A stretch of DNA of 45,080 bases from Candidatus Thorarchaeota archaeon. GTDB lineage: Archaea > Asgardarchaeota > Thorarchaeia > Thorarchaeales > Thorarchaeaceae. The notes below the pieces were generated by a model, which saw nothing but the letters and a program-made list of their open reading frames with translations, was not told the DNA's origin and did no database searches. The stretch is from positions 1 through 45,080 of the forward strand of contig JAEOSL010000013.1 in NCBI GenBank assembly GCA_016840385.1. The letters run 5' to 3'. Below, one piece after another: positions 1 to 8,537 of this stretch. The first letter of the stretch is position 1. Every line of letters begins with the position of its first letter. The position numbers were made by a program, and so were the translations under genes.

Positions 1-59
1 ATCCTGAAAAGGATACGCCGCTGGAAAGCTCATTTAGTTAGTTATTCAAGCTCTCCAGC
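1..59. terminator. Inverted repeats beyond the ArsR-like reading frame
   Basis: Two inverted repeats are visible. A perfect 5-bp stem with a GAAA loop occupies 1-14. A longer imperfect hairpin pairs 20-30 with 49-59 (GCTGGA with TCCAGC, then AGCT with AGCT). Both lie just past the stop of the minus-strand ArsR-like frame, so they could end its transcript, but there is no clean T-tract. No gene is seen here. Confidence 0.25.
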
Positions 60-81
60 AGAATAGATTTGATTTACTAAT

Positions 82-363
82 TCATTCCAAGTCAATAGTG
101 ATTCTCTTCACTTTTGTCTTTGAGATCTTTTTCAGACCATGTTGACCTGGTTCATATCTGCATTCTAACAAACCAGCCTCATACAGAATTTTGATTTGAG
201 CGCTTGCATTAGCCTCTGTTCCACCAAGGTGACGAGCTACACGTGTTACATCTTTCTCTCCTTGAAGAAGAAGATGTAGAATTTTGAGTCGTGTACCAGA
301 TGATAGGGCGCGTCCAATCTTAAGTATTGCATCTTTGTTATCAATTTGTAGTTGTTCGGACAG
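82..363 (-). pseudogene. ArsR-like winged-helix regulator, no canonical start (frameshifted or remnant)
   Basis: A minus-strand frame open from 363 to a TGA at 82-84 encodes about 93 residues. It looks like an ArsR/TrmB-type winged helix: a first helix (IGRALSSGTRLKILHLLLQG), a recognition region (DVTRVARHLGGTEANASAQI) and a closing segment (KILYEAGLLE). This would be a DNA-binding repressor. The frame has no ATG, GTG or TTG before the domain; a TAA lies directly upstream of CTG at 361-363. Another frame starting at the ATG at 440 covers the missing N-terminus (residues with a CPNC motif), so one indel near 365 would restore a gene of about 118 codons. Either the gene is broken, or the read has an indel, or CTG is used. 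The fold call is fairly safe; whether the gene is intact is not. Confidence 0.5.
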
Positions 364-504
364 TTAGGGCACCTCACGAGTGTGTTGTCGGATTGCTCAA
401 GCGCGCCTTTATTATACTTGTTGTTTGGGGAGTATAACATTCTACAACCAAATGACTAGACAAATAGCTTGATAGCCTGTCACGATATTTTCCAAAATAA
501 GCGA

Positions 505-2544
505 GTGCTGAATCAAATGGGCGATGATAATGAACCTGTTTTCATCATTGGATTTGATATATTACCATCATACAGCCCCAAATCGAAAAGAGCTCCAAAG
601 TTTGCTTGTGTTACGATGCTTGATGGAGTCGTTCTCAATGAATATCCTGAGATATCCAGAGGCGCGCTTCTGAAACTCACTCGTGAAATAAACCCAAAAT
701 GGCTCTGCACCGATAATATCTTTGAAATTGTACCTGATAGTAAGTCATTATTTCGTTTAGTTGACAAAATTCCTACTGAAACACGGATAGTTCAGGTAAC
801 TGGTGTTCCTCCGCGCCAAATTGCTCTCAAAATTCTGGCTCGCCGTCATGATCTAAATGTTAAAGGCAAACCAAATGCGTTAGAATCAGCTCACCTTGTT
901 GCACAGCTTGCTTCAAGAGGTGTTGGGCATTCGCTAGAATGTTTCAGTGAGCAGAGTGAGATTAAGATATCACGAGGGAAAAAACCCGGACGTGGTGGTC
1001 AGAGTGCTAATAGATATCGTCGAAGAATCCATTCAGAGATTCAACAGATGACTCGTCATATTGAGTCACAACTAAAGGAAGCAGACATAGACTACGACAT
1101 TGATGTACGTGTATCTGATTTTGGATACTCAAGTGCACGTCTAGTGACCAATGCATCACTCCCGGTTATCAGAAGTTTAATTGAATCAAAGAAAAGTGGT
1201 GATTGGAAAGTCCTAATCTCCCCTGTTAGAAAACGTGTGGAATTTCTACCTCTTGAACCCAAAACAACAACTTCCAGCACAAAACCAAGATATTTCATAC
1301 TTGGAGTGGACCCTGGGACAACAGCAGCCTACTGTCTACTTACATTAGATGGCAGGGTCCGAGTATTACGAAGTGGAAAGGGTCTGACAAGGGCGGATAT
1401 GATTCGCGAGGTTTACGAAAAAGGCATACCTGTTATGATTGCCTCAGATGTGCCACAAGTACCACATTTCGTAGAGAAGATTGCAAGTACAATCAATGCA
1501 GCAGTATACACACCACGAAAACCAATTCCAGTGGCAGAAAAACAGGAATTAGCAAGAGAGTATTCAGATGCCATTAGAGTTCGTAATGCACATGAACGGG
1601 ATGCTCTGACTGCAGCAGTATTTGCATATCGATCAATACAACCAAAATTGCAACAAATAGACCGTATGATTCGAGAGGAACAGCTACACATAGATCGAAA
1701 TCATCTGAAAGCTCTTGTGATTAAGGGTACTTCAATCAATGAGGCTCGTGCAACCTTAGAACGTGTGGACTCTGAGATACCGGAAACTATCCCTGAAATT
1801 CAACCAGAACCCGAAGAAGAATTAACCCAAGAACGTTATGATGCACTCAGGAATAAATCTGAGCAGTTATCTCTTGATAACCGGTTGCTTCTCGATAAGT
1901 TAGATGATTATCAGCGATCCATAGAGTTCCTCAGATTCCGTGAGAGTGAATTATCAGATAGTCTAGACATTGTTAATCAAGAAAACTTCTGGAAGATAAA
2001 ACGTGATAGAGAGGTCGAGAAATCGAAATCTGCTTTGAAGAAAGCGCAACGTGAATCAGATGACCTCAAGAAACAGATGAAGACTTTGAAATCTAGACTC
2101 GATCTACTAAGGGGAGTCAAGCATCTCGAAATGCGCGGTGATATGCTTGCAGTCAAAGTAATACCCCAGTTCACCCGTGAAAGTATTGATGAGTACAATA
2201 TGAAAGTAGGTCTAAAACCAGGAGATATTGTCCTGTTTGAAGATGCCTCCGGAGGCGGCCCTCAGACTGCGGGTATACTCATTGAGCAGGAAGTACGTGC
2301 TTTGGTCATTGATACACCTCTATCCCATCTTCCAAGAGATGAGCTAGTGAAAGCATTAATCCCTGTTATTGACGCAAAAGATGTCGAACTGCAACGAGTT
2401 GATGAGTTTGCATTTATCAGCCGTAAGAAGTTTGACAAGATCCTCCAAGTATTCATCAAAGAAGTACGAGAACAAGCTCGAGTGAAAGGGGAGGAACAAT
2501 TAGTGGAGCTTGTGGAAAAATATCGTAGAGAGATCGAACGTTAA
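505..2544 (+). CDS. DUF460 (COG2433-like) RNase-H-fold protein with GGQ motif and coiled coil
   Basis: Large archaeal DUF460-type protein, 691 residues if read from TTG 469; GTG 505 and ATG 517 are likelier starts. Numbering here is from 469. An RNase-H/RuvC-like domain has acidic residues at D281 (GVDPG), D327 (SDVP) and E376/D378 (NAHERDA). The N-terminal part repeats the plan with D30 (GFDIL), D82 (CTDN) and E139 (NALESAH), so it looks like a duplicated domain. Between them, residues 171-190 hold GRGGQSANRYRRR, which closely resembles the GGQ loop of archaeal/eukaryotic release factor 1. A long coiled coil spans about 440-560, and a globular C-terminus follows. The family has been predicted to be a nuclease; its real role is not known to me. 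It stands alone and ends 3 nt before the convergent Lsm gene. Confidence 0.8.
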   Translation: MLNQMGDDNEPVFIIGFDILPSYSPKSKRAPKFACVTMLDGVVLNEYPEISRGALLKLTREINPKWLCTDNIFEIVPDSKSLFRLVDKIPTETRIVQVTGVPPRQIALKILARRHDLNVKGKPNALESAHLVAQLASRGVGHSLECFSEQSEIKISRGKKPGRGGQSANRYRRRIHSEIQQMTRHIESQLKEADIDYDIDVRVSDFGYSSARLVTNASLPVIRSLIESKKSGDWKVLISPVRKRVEFLPLEPKTTTSSTKPRYFILGVDPGTTAAYCLLTLDGRVRVLRSGKGLTRADMIREVYEKGIPVMIASDVPQVPHFVEKIASTINAAVYTPRKPIPVAEKQELAREYSDAIRVRNAHERDALTAAVFAYRSIQPKLQQIDRMIREEQLHIDRNHLKALVIKGTSINEARATLERVDSEIPETIPEIQPEPEEELTQERYDALRNKSEQLSLDNRLLLDKLDDYQRSIEFLRFRESELSDSLDIVNQENFWKIKRDREVEKSKSALKKAQRESDDLKKQMKTLKSRLDLLRGVKHLEMRGDMLAVKVIPQFTRESIDEYNMKVGLKPGDIVLFEDASGGGPQTAGILIEQEVRALVIDTPLSHLPRDELVKALIPVIDAKDVELQRVDEFAFISRKKFDKILQVFIKEVREQARVKGEEQLVELVEKYRREIER

Positions 2545-2547
2545 TGA

Positions 2548-2775
2548 TTACTCTGGAATCTGAATCCAGAGGATGTTGTTCCCTCTAACTAGAACTTGAC
2601 CATACTTGGCTCTGGTTTCATCACTCTCAAGTTCTTCAGCATCTGCAAGTGTGAGATTCATGTACATGTCACATCTTGTCAAGTGTCCTCGGAATACTCT
2701 CTCATCTTTCAACTTGACAGAAATAACGTCATTTAGTTGCAGTTCAAGTGCTTTAATGGGCATTTTCTCAGACAC
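2548..2775 (-). CDS. Lsm/Sm-like RNA-binding protein
   Basis: A 75-residue Sm-fold protein. The Sm1 motif (RVFRGHLTRCDMYMNLTLAD) and the Sm2 motif (VLVRGNNILWI) are both visible, with the RGNN signature that lines the uridine-binding pocket of the ring. Archaeal Lsm proteins form six- or seven-membered rings that bind U-rich RNA. GTG at 2775 is preceded at a good distance by a GGAG-type ribosome site on the minus strand; ATG at 2763 is the alternative. A minus-strand TATA-like box sits at 2809-2818. The gene converges with the DUF460 gene, leaving only 3 nt between stops. Family assignment is secure. Confidence 0.93.
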   Translation of the reverse strand: MSEKMPIKALELQLNDVISVKLKDERVFRGHLTRCDMYMNLTLADAEELESDETRAKYGQVLVRGNNILWIQIPE

Positions 2776-2808
2776 GTGATGCTCCTCTCAGCAGAGGCTC
2801 CCTGTGAG

Positions 2809-2818
2809 TTTTATAAAG
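2809..2818 (-). promoter_or_regulatory. TATA-like box for the Lsm gene
   Basis: CTTTATAAAA on the minus strand, about 35-45 nt upstream of the GTG start. This spacing suits an archaeal TBP site with a short leader that keeps the ribosome site. Confidence 0.5.
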
Positions 2819-2864
2819 CCTTTGCTAGACGAAGTTTCCAATATGGTTTGAACGAAAGAGTCAA

Positions 2865-2872
2865 TTTAAAAT
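2865..2872 (+). promoter_or_regulatory. TATA-like box for kae1-bud32
   Basis: TTTAAAAT lies about 60 nt upstream of the kae1 start, so transcription would begin near 2895. Confidence 0.4.
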
Positions 2873-2929
2873 GACAAACCCGCTCAGCTTAGAAAACCAA
2901 TAGACAGATTGGAATGATAGAAGGTAACG

Positions 2930-3922
2930 ATGATGGTACTATATTGTCTGGGACTTGAAGGAACTGCTCATTCTTTTGGTGCAGGTATTGTTACAGACGA
3001 AGGGAAAGTACTATCAAATGATTGGGATATGCTAAAACCTGCTCAGGGTGGAATTCATCCAAGGGAAGCTAGTAGGCACCATTCAGATCTTGGTCCTGGA
3101 ATCATCCATACTGCTCTAGAAAAAGCTGGGATTACTTACAGTGATATCGACCTCATCGCATTTTCGAGAGGTCCTGGCCTTGGCCCCTGCTTGAGAACAA
3201 CTGCTACTATGGCTAGAACCTTGGCACTAAAACTTGACGTGCCACTTGTAGATGTCAACCACTGTGTCGCGCATATAGAAATAGGTTGTCTTGAGTCTGA
3301 ATTCCAAGACCCGGTCACTGTGTATGTTTCTGGGGGAAATAGTCAGGTAATTGCCTATGCTGGAGGTCGGTTTCGGACATTTGGTGAAACACTGGATATT
3401 GCCATTGGTAATATGTTAGATGTCTTAGGAAGGGAACTTGGTATGGGTTTTCCCGCAGGTCCCATTGTTGAAAAACTAGCAAAAGAAGGTTCTAACTACC
3501 ACAATTTGCCTTACTCAGTGAAAGGAATGGATCTGAGCTATTCAGGAATGTTAACCGCCGCTAAGAAACTGTTCTCTAAAGGAGTTCCAATTCCTGACAT
3601 CTGCTTCAGTGTTCAAGAAACTGCCTTTGGGATGCTTGCAGAAATTGCGGAACGAGCTATTGCCCATACAAAGAAGCAAGAACTGCTGCTTACTGGTGGT
3701 GTGGCTCGGAATAACCGACTAACAGAGATACTCGAAGGAGTATCAGAACGGCATGGAACTAAATTCCATAGAGTTTCTCCTTCTTTAGCAGGAGATCAAG
3801 GGGCTATGATAGCATGGAATGGAATACTGCAATTCAAAGCTGGTCGTACAATTGGAATTAGTGATTCCCAGGTTCTCCCTAAATGGCGCACCGATGAACA
3901 AGATATTCTCTGGAGGTCATGA
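2930..3922 (+). CDS. kae1: Kae1/TsaD, catalytic subunit of KEOPS (tRNA t6A synthesis)
   Basis: A 330-residue ASKHA-fold protein that transfers the threonylcarbamoyl group onto A37 of ANN-decoding tRNAs within KEOPS. Metal ligands are visible: H111 and H115 in NHCVAHIEIG, and D289 in LAGDQGAM. The N-terminus GLEGTAHSFG and the glycine-rich YVSGGNSQV are family signatures. Length matches archaeal Kae1 without the C-terminal kinase. The start is ATG 2930 or the adjacent ATG 2933. Its stop overlaps the bud32 start by 4 nt (ATGA), so the two are translationally coupled. Many euryarchaea fuse them; here they are separate genes. Confidence 0.97.
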   Translation: MMVLYCLGLEGTAHSFGAGIVTDEGKVLSNDWDMLKPAQGGIHPREASRHHSDLGPGIIHTALEKAGITYSDIDLIAFSRGPGLGPCLRTTATMARTLALKLDVPLVDVNHCVAHIEIGCLESEFQDPVTVYVSGGNSQVIAYAGGRFRTFGETLDIAIGNMLDVLGRELGMGFPAGPIVEKLAKEGSNYHNLPYSVKGMDLSYSGMLTAAKKLFSKGVPIPDICFSVQETAFGMLAEIAERAIAHTKKQELLLTGGVARNNRLTEILEGVSERHGTKFHRVSPSLAGDQGAMIAWNGILQFKAGRTIGISDSQVLPKWRTDEQDILWRS

Positions 3923-4551
3923 AAGTGGAGAATATCATTGCTCAAGGAGCCGAGTCTATCATCCTAAAGACTGAGAGATGGAATCAGCCTTTTGTTTTGA
4001 AATGGCGACAATCAAAACCATATCTCTTCAAGGATATCGATTTACATCTTAGGAAAACAAGAACAAGTAGAGAATGCAAGATGTTGTCGGTAGCTCGGTC
4101 TCTGGGAGTATCTACACCAGCAGTTTATGCTGTAGATCTTAGTGATTACACAATCTTGATGGACTACATTGAAGGCACGCAGTTTAAGCAGCTTGCAAGT
4201 TCTCTCCCGGAGCAACAGTTGAAGCAATTCTGTTTTGAGTTTGGGCGTTCAATTGCATTATTGCACATGGGTGATGTAGTTCATGGAGATCCTACGACTA
4301 GCAATGTGATTGTCGATTCAAAATCAAAACTCTGGTTAGTAGACTTTGGTCTCTCAGAGATGAATGCTACAGTTGAAATGAAAGGAGTTGACCTCCATCT
4401 CATTCACAGAGCTCTGGAAACCACTCATTGGGATTTACAGGAATGTATGCTTGAAGCCACAATCAAAGGATATTCAGATACAGTAGGCAAAGAGGCGAAT
4501 GAATCGCTCTCCCGTATGAAGGAAATTCGCGAACGTGGACGATATCATTAG
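3919..4551 (+). CDS. bud32: Bud32, KEOPS-associated small kinase/ATPase
   Basis: A 210-residue atypical RIO-like kinase that binds Kae1 and supports t6A synthesis. The catalytic loop HGDPTTSNVIV (D124, N129), the metal-binding DFGLS (D142) and the nucleotide lysine near K28 (FVLKWR) are present. The C-terminus ends in ERGRYH, the basic tail typical of Bud32. The start ATG overlaps the kae1 stop. A uS15 promoter follows. Confidence 0.95.
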   Translation: MKVENIIAQGAESIILKTERWNQPFVLKWRQSKPYLFKDIDLHLRKTRTSRECKMLSVARSLGVSTPAVYAVDLSDYTILMDYIEGTQFKQLASSLPEQQLKQFCFEFGRSIALLHMGDVVHGDPTTSNVIVDSKSKLWLVDFGLSEMNATVEMKGVDLHLIHRALETTHWDLQECMLEATIKGYSDTVGKEANESLSRMKEIRERGRYH

Positions 4552-4567
4552 TTCACACAAGGCAATC

Positions 4568-4574
4568 TTTATAT
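4568..4574 (+). promoter_or_regulatory. TATA-like box for the uS15 operon
   Basis: TTTATAT about 70 nt before the uS15 ATG implies a leader of roughly 40-45 nt that includes the GAGG ribosome site at 4629-4632. Confidence 0.5.
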
Positions 4575-4640
4575 CAACAGCCTTAGGCCGTGGGGCAGAC
4601 CCATACTTTTGGGGAAATAGATAATCTAGAGGTAGTTCCG

Positions 4641-5102
4641 ATGGCAAGAATGCATACACGACGCAAGGGCCAGTCCGGCAGCAATCGCCCTTCAACACTA
4701 CGCGTGCCTGAATGGATGGACAAAGAGAAGGACGCTAAGTGGGTGGAGGAAAAGGTGATTGAATTAGCTAAAACTGGAAATACTCCCTCAATGATTGGAA
4801 TGATTCTCCGAGACCAATATGGTGTTCCTCTTGTGAAAGTGATTTCTGGTAAGAAAGTAATGGACATTATTCGTGAAAATGATTTACAACGAAACGTTCC
4901 AGAAGATCTGAGAAATATGATTGCCAAAGCTGCAACTATGCGAAGACATCTGGAAGAGAACAAGAAGGATTTTTCAACAAAACGCAGTCTTCAGCTTGTT
5001 GAAAGCAAAATTCACAGGCTCTCAAAGTATTATCGTAGGACCCGAGTTCTTACCGCTGATTGGAAGTACAGTTCTGATCAAGCTGCTATTCTCCTAAGAT
5101 AG
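4641..5102 (+). CDS. rps15: 30S ribosomal protein uS15
   Basis: A 153-residue uS15 of the archaeal/eukaryotic type, which binds 16S rRNA in the platform. The N-terminus MARMHTRRKGQSGSNRP is the archaeal signature, and the conserved core includes GNTPSMIGMILRDQYGVP and the C-terminal ESKIHRLSKYYRR. The frame is open upstream to 4590, but ATG 4641 matches the family start and has GAGG at 4629-4632. The Cdc45/RecJ-like gene and pcc1 follow on the same strand, an order I recall from other archaea. Confidence 0.97.
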   Translation: MARMHTRRKGQSGSNRPSTLRVPEWMDKEKDAKWVEEKVIELAKTGNTPSMIGMILRDQYGVPLVKVISGKKVMDIIRENDLQRNVPEDLRNMIAKAATMRRHLEENKKDFSTKRSLQLVESKIHRLSKYYRRTRVLTADWKYSSDQAAILLR

Positions 5103-5137
5103 TTTTATCACGGCTAACGCACCTCTTCTCCTTTGAG

Positions 5138-6460
5138 ATGAGCATGACAGCGAAGAAAATACCGTCTCTGAAGGCTTTAGAGAAGGTTTGCAAGAGTATT
5201 GATTTCCAGATAGGTAATCAGAATATACTTCTGACTTCTCCATATCCTGAAGCAGCAATAGCTAGTACAATCATTTCTCAGGCAATCTCTAAAACTAAAT
5301 CGCTTTTTCATATCTCATTCTCACAACCAGTGCTGACCATTGACACAATTAACACATTGAGAGAAAGGTTCGAGTCATCCTCAATCATTTTAGTTGGTGT
5401 TGATATCCTTGGTAAAAAGAGAATCAAGAAAGGTAAGGGCTATCCTTTAGTTATTGGTGGTACTTCTGAATCAGAACAAGTAGACGCACTCACACTAGGA
5501 ACTGATTCCACAGTGGCAGCAGCAGGGTACGTATTTGCAAAATCTCTGATAGATCTGAATGATTATCACCTTCAATTTGCAGCTGCAGGTTCTTTGCTCA
5601 ACAATGGTATGAAAGGAGCGAGTAAAGATATCATTGAATTAGCTCAAAACAATGGACTGATTGAAGAACGAAAGGGATTCAAGCTCTTTGGAGTGACCAT
5701 GCTTCCACTTGATGAAGCACTCCTTTACAGTACACACCCTTACTTGGCGACAATAAGTGGAAATCAAAAAGTGTGTGACGAGATACTGAACGAGGCGGAG
5801 ATTCCTATTCCAAAACTCAGAACACCACTAAGCAATCTGAGCACCGCTGAGGCACAACGACTAACCTCTGTTTTAATCACACGACTAGATCCAAGTATGA
5901 TTCCCAAATTATTAGGTACCGACTATATTCTCGCCTTAGAACGTGAAACTAGCCCCGTAAGATTTGTTTCGGGAATTGAAACAATGAGCATGACCGCATG
6001 GGCACAAAATGAACCAGGGGCAATGATTGGTTTGCTGCTTGGAGACCGTGGTAGTACATTACGATCCTTGATTGAAAACCATATGGACCATCATAAGGAC
6101 GTTATAGCTACTGTTCAGCGTCTAGAATCAAATCTACAAGGAGATTCGACAACTACTACTACAACAGTGAAGCTGACTGGCTCAAAAACTGAGATTCTCC
6201 CTGATGTCGGACGCATTGCATTAGAAACTGGAATAGTAGATACAGGTCGACCTGTAGCATTGGATAATGGCGAGACCTTTACAATTGTTTGGCCATCATC
6301 CAAATTAAACTCTAAGATGGTTTATCGCGAATTTCTCTCCACTAACACAACAATAACCGCATCCTCACCACAATCAATCACAATCACTGGAAGTGCTGAA
6401 GAAAAAGAAATTGCACTACAGAAGATAGTACAACTGAATAAAGGCGCGGGTAAGAAATGA
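5138..6460 (+). CDS. Cdc45/RecJ-like DHH-family protein, apparently catalytically dead
   Basis: A 440-residue protein with the layout of archaeal RecJ/GAN/Cdc45-like proteins: an N-terminal DHH-type domain and a C-terminal DHHA1 domain (METMSMTAW-like then GLLLGDRGS). The usual metal ligands are not visible. Where family enzymes have DxD it reads SPYPEAAIAS; where they have DHH it reads VIGGTSESE; and the GD motif is replaced by AGSLLNN. It therefore looks like a non-nucleolytic Cdc45-type partner of MCM-GINS rather than an exonuclease. A TTTTTT run near residue 340 is a likely loop. It lies between uS15 and pcc1 and overlaps pcc1 by 4 nt. Family call is fairly sure from context plus the DHHA1 pattern; the role is inferred. 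Confidence 0.72.
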   Translation: MSMTAKKIPSLKALEKVCKSIDFQIGNQNILLTSPYPEAAIASTIISQAISKTKSLFHISFSQPVLTIDTINTLRERFESSSIILVGVDILGKKRIKKGKGYPLVIGGTSESEQVDALTLGTDSTVAAAGYVFAKSLIDLNDYHLQFAAAGSLLNNGMKGASKDIIELAQNNGLIEERKGFKLFGVTMLPLDEALLYSTHPYLATISGNQKVCDEILNEAEIPIPKLRTPLSNLSTAEAQRLTSVLITRLDPSMIPKLLGTDYILALERETSPVRFVSGIETMSMTAWAQNEPGAMIGLLLGDRGSTLRSLIENHMDHHKDVIATVQRLESNLQGDSTTTTTTVKLTGSKTEILPDVGRIALETGIVDTGRPVALDNGETFTIVWPSSKLNSKMVYREFLSTNTTITASSPQSITITGSAEEKEIALQKIVQLNKGAGKK

Positions 6461-6702
6461 TTGCAACTATCAAACTTGATTTTCAATCATCGGTAGTCGC
6501 AAAACAGATTCTAGAAGCTATCAGTCCAGACAATACTCCCCTACCAAAAGACCTGACAATTGATTGTTCTGTAAAAGGAACGAAATTACTAATCACAATT
6601 GAGTGTGAGAGAAGTATTGACAGTCTGGGGGCAACACTCGAAGACATCATGAGTGCAATTGACCTATCTTTGAGAACATCAAAATCAATAAGCTCTGAAT
6701 GA
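6457..6702 (+). CDS. pcc1: Pcc1, KEOPS dimerisation subunit
   Basis: An 81-residue alpha/beta protein matching Pcc1 in size and pattern: a first strand (ATIKLDFQ), a middle strand pair (LTIDCSVKGTKLLITIEC) and a closing helix (LGATLEDIMSAIDLSLR). Pcc1 dimerises KEOPS and contacts Kae1. The start ATG overlaps the preceding stop (ATGA). With kae1 and bud32 upstream, three of the four core KEOPS genes lie within 4 kb; Cgi121 is not seen in this window. Confidence 0.82.
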   Translation: MIATIKLDFQSSVVAKQILEAISPDNTPLPKDLTIDCSVKGTKLLITIECERSIDSLGATLEDIMSAIDLSLRTSKSISSE

Positions 6703-6711
6703 ATTGTAATA

Positions 6712-8175
6712 TTATTTCCCAATCAGATCTATTCCTTCTTCCATCTGCTGAGCTACGGATTCTGCTTTTCTTCTGGATAATTCTGCCATTTCTTCTGTAA
6801 TGAAACCTCGTTGCACAGCACGTTTGAGTAGGTGTCTGTCAATTATTCTTGGTGGTTGATCCACAGGTGCTTTTACAACATCAATTTCAAGGTCAACATA
6901 GCGAATCTTACCGGGGCTGGTCCCATTACTTGGATAGATCTCTACACCTGTATTGATGTTAGCGTAGGTCCCCTTCAAATCGCCAGTTCTAGAATAATAA
7001 TTTGTGAAAAGAGTGAGAGTTCCTGGTACAACATGGGTCATTGCATAATCACCCTCATCCCCTACTACATCTACTTCATCTGGATATTCTTTGACTAGTT
7101 TGAGTTTTCGACTCGTATGTCTGAACTGTCTTCTTATTACAAACCCGTTGGTTGTTGTTTCAACCACTCTACCTCGTGCAAGCACAATATTTCGGCCATC
7201 TAATTTAACATGTTCAATATTGACAGGGTCATCTACACGTGGCATATCTCTTGACACAATCTTGTCCAGCTTAGCAGTGATGTATTTTCGTTCTTCAGGA
7301 CGGTCTTCAATGACCATCTCTGCAAGATCAACTAGAGAAGTATATCCTGCACTCTTGTAGAAATGATGACTTCTGATTGTAGGCTTAATCTTGGCACGGG
7401 TCTTATCCAAGGCCTCTTTCACTTCAGCAGGAAATTCGATATCTGCATTACTAGTTCCTTCAAATAGAATCCCAGTTGATTCCAGATCATCGTACTTGTT
7501 GTAGATTCCTTGAGTAGTATCTAAGAGATCATCAACTTCATCTTGGAGCTCCTTGTCTGTAAGATTCTCTGCGGAAGTTCGCCATAGGATACCCCAATTT
7601 TCAGTATGCTCACGTATTTTTCTACCAAGACTTGTGAGATTATGTCTTGTATCCGGATCCTTAATCTTTGTACTAAGTCTTACAACAGGCTCTGGCAATA
7701 GTACTGCTGCACGACCTGGTATTGTAATACTTGAGGACAAGACTGGAGCCTTACGACCATAATCATGGGCTCTAATCTGAACCATCATATGTTGTCCTCG
7801 TTGTAACCCTCTATCGGGTATCAGACCAGATATTGATCCTAGATCAATTCTCGTTTGCCCCGTTCTCTCATCCCTACCCTGCACTAATCCTCTATAGATA
7901 GAGCTCTTAGCCACCCTTGGTGTTCTAGTGATAACCCCACCTATCCGTCTTCGAAGTACATCTGCAAGTTTGTCCAAAATGGACTCGTATGCAATTGCCA
8001 CGATGCCCTGCAAATCACTTCTATCCCAGATGTCTACGTCAGGAATGTCACTGCGATAAGGAAGCCCAAACCTTCTTGCCACTTCTGGGATGGGTTGAAC
8101 CATTTCGAAATGGTTCTGCAGCATTATCTGCGTCAATGATTGTGAATAGATTCCCCGTATCCTTGCCTTAATCAT
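6712..8175 (-). CDS. fau-1: FAU-1 type RNase E/G-like RNA-binding protein with DUF402 domain
   Basis: A 487-residue protein matching archaeal FAU-1. An N-terminal RNase E/G-like S1/RNase-H-like part (to about 300) has SSIYRGLVQGRDERTGQTRIDLG, then RAAVLLPEPVVRLSTKI and DTRHNLTSLGRKIRE. A C-terminal DUF402 domain follows (about 330-450), with VLARGRVVETT and DLEIDVVKAP. FAU-1 binds AU-rich RNA and has been linked to rRNA maturation in archaea. ATG 8175 is the first good start. It converges on pcc1, with 9 nt between stops. Confidence 0.88.
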   Translation of the reverse strand: MIKARIRGIYSQSLTQIMLQNHFEMVQPIPEVARRFGLPYRSDIPDVDIWDRSDLQGIVAIAYESILDKLADVLRRRIGGVITRTPRVAKSSIYRGLVQGRDERTGQTRIDLGSISGLIPDRGLQRGQHMMVQIRAHDYGRKAPVLSSSITIPGRAAVLLPEPVVRLSTKIKDPDTRHNLTSLGRKIREHTENWGILWRTSAENLTDKELQDEVDDLLDTTQGIYNKYDDLESTGILFEGTSNADIEFPAEVKEALDKTRAKIKPTIRSHHFYKSAGYTSLVDLAEMVIEDRPEERKYITAKLDKIVSRDMPRVDDPVNIEHVKLDGRNIVLARGRVVETTTNGFVIRRQFRHTSRKLKLVKEYPDEVDVVGDEGDYAMTHVVPGTLTLFTNYYSRTGDLKGTYANINTGVEIYPSNGTSPGKIRYVDLEIDVVKAPVDQPPRIIDRHLLKRAVQRGFITEEMAELSRRKAESVAQQMEEGIDLIGK

Positions 8176-8264
8176 CAGTAAACACTGACCCTTTCATTAG
8201 GTGACAGTCCTTTACCATCTGTGGTTCTGGCTGCCTTTACGCTCATAGAAAGGCCTCAATTGGC

Positions 8265-8537
8265 CTAATCGCGTATTGGCTCCAATAGACTGGATACGTG
8301 CCAAATCTTAGTCCTAGCATGGTTAGGACAGTTTGGATCTTGACCTGGTTCATCCAGAATGGATATTGCGTTCTGCGCTCTCATGGCTGGAGAGTCTGTT
8401 TCGTTTTCAAGGACTGCAATAGCCTCATTGGCTGCACGCCGGATGTTCCTGGGAACTGAGGAATCCTCGGATATCTGTTTAAGAAGGTGTTTAGATTGAT
8501 CGATGCTCTTCTGAGTTTCGGGGTCCAATGGACTCAC
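8265..8537 (-). CDS. UPF0147 family protein
   Basis: A 90-residue, mostly helical acidic protein matching UPF0147 in length and pattern (SVPRNIRRAANEAIAVL, then DSPAMRAQNAISILDE). The family is archaeal and its function is unknown. It shares the divergent promoter region 8538-8690 with the UPF0148-type gene, and is followed on the same strand by FAU-1 after about 90 nt. Confidence 0.85.
   Translation of the reverse strand: MSPLDPETQKSIDQSKHLLKQISEDSSVPRNIRRAANEAIAVLENETDSPAMRAQNAISILDEPGQDPNCPNHARTKIWHVSSLLEPIRD

Noticed and set aside
4583..4963. 126-residue minus-strand frame over uS15
   Set aside because: Shadow of the strongly conserved uS15 coding strand.
6115..6303. Thr-codon run in the Cdc45/RecJ-like gene as a possible frameshift site
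   Set aside because: The frame continues normally through to the pcc1 overlap; it reads as a loop.
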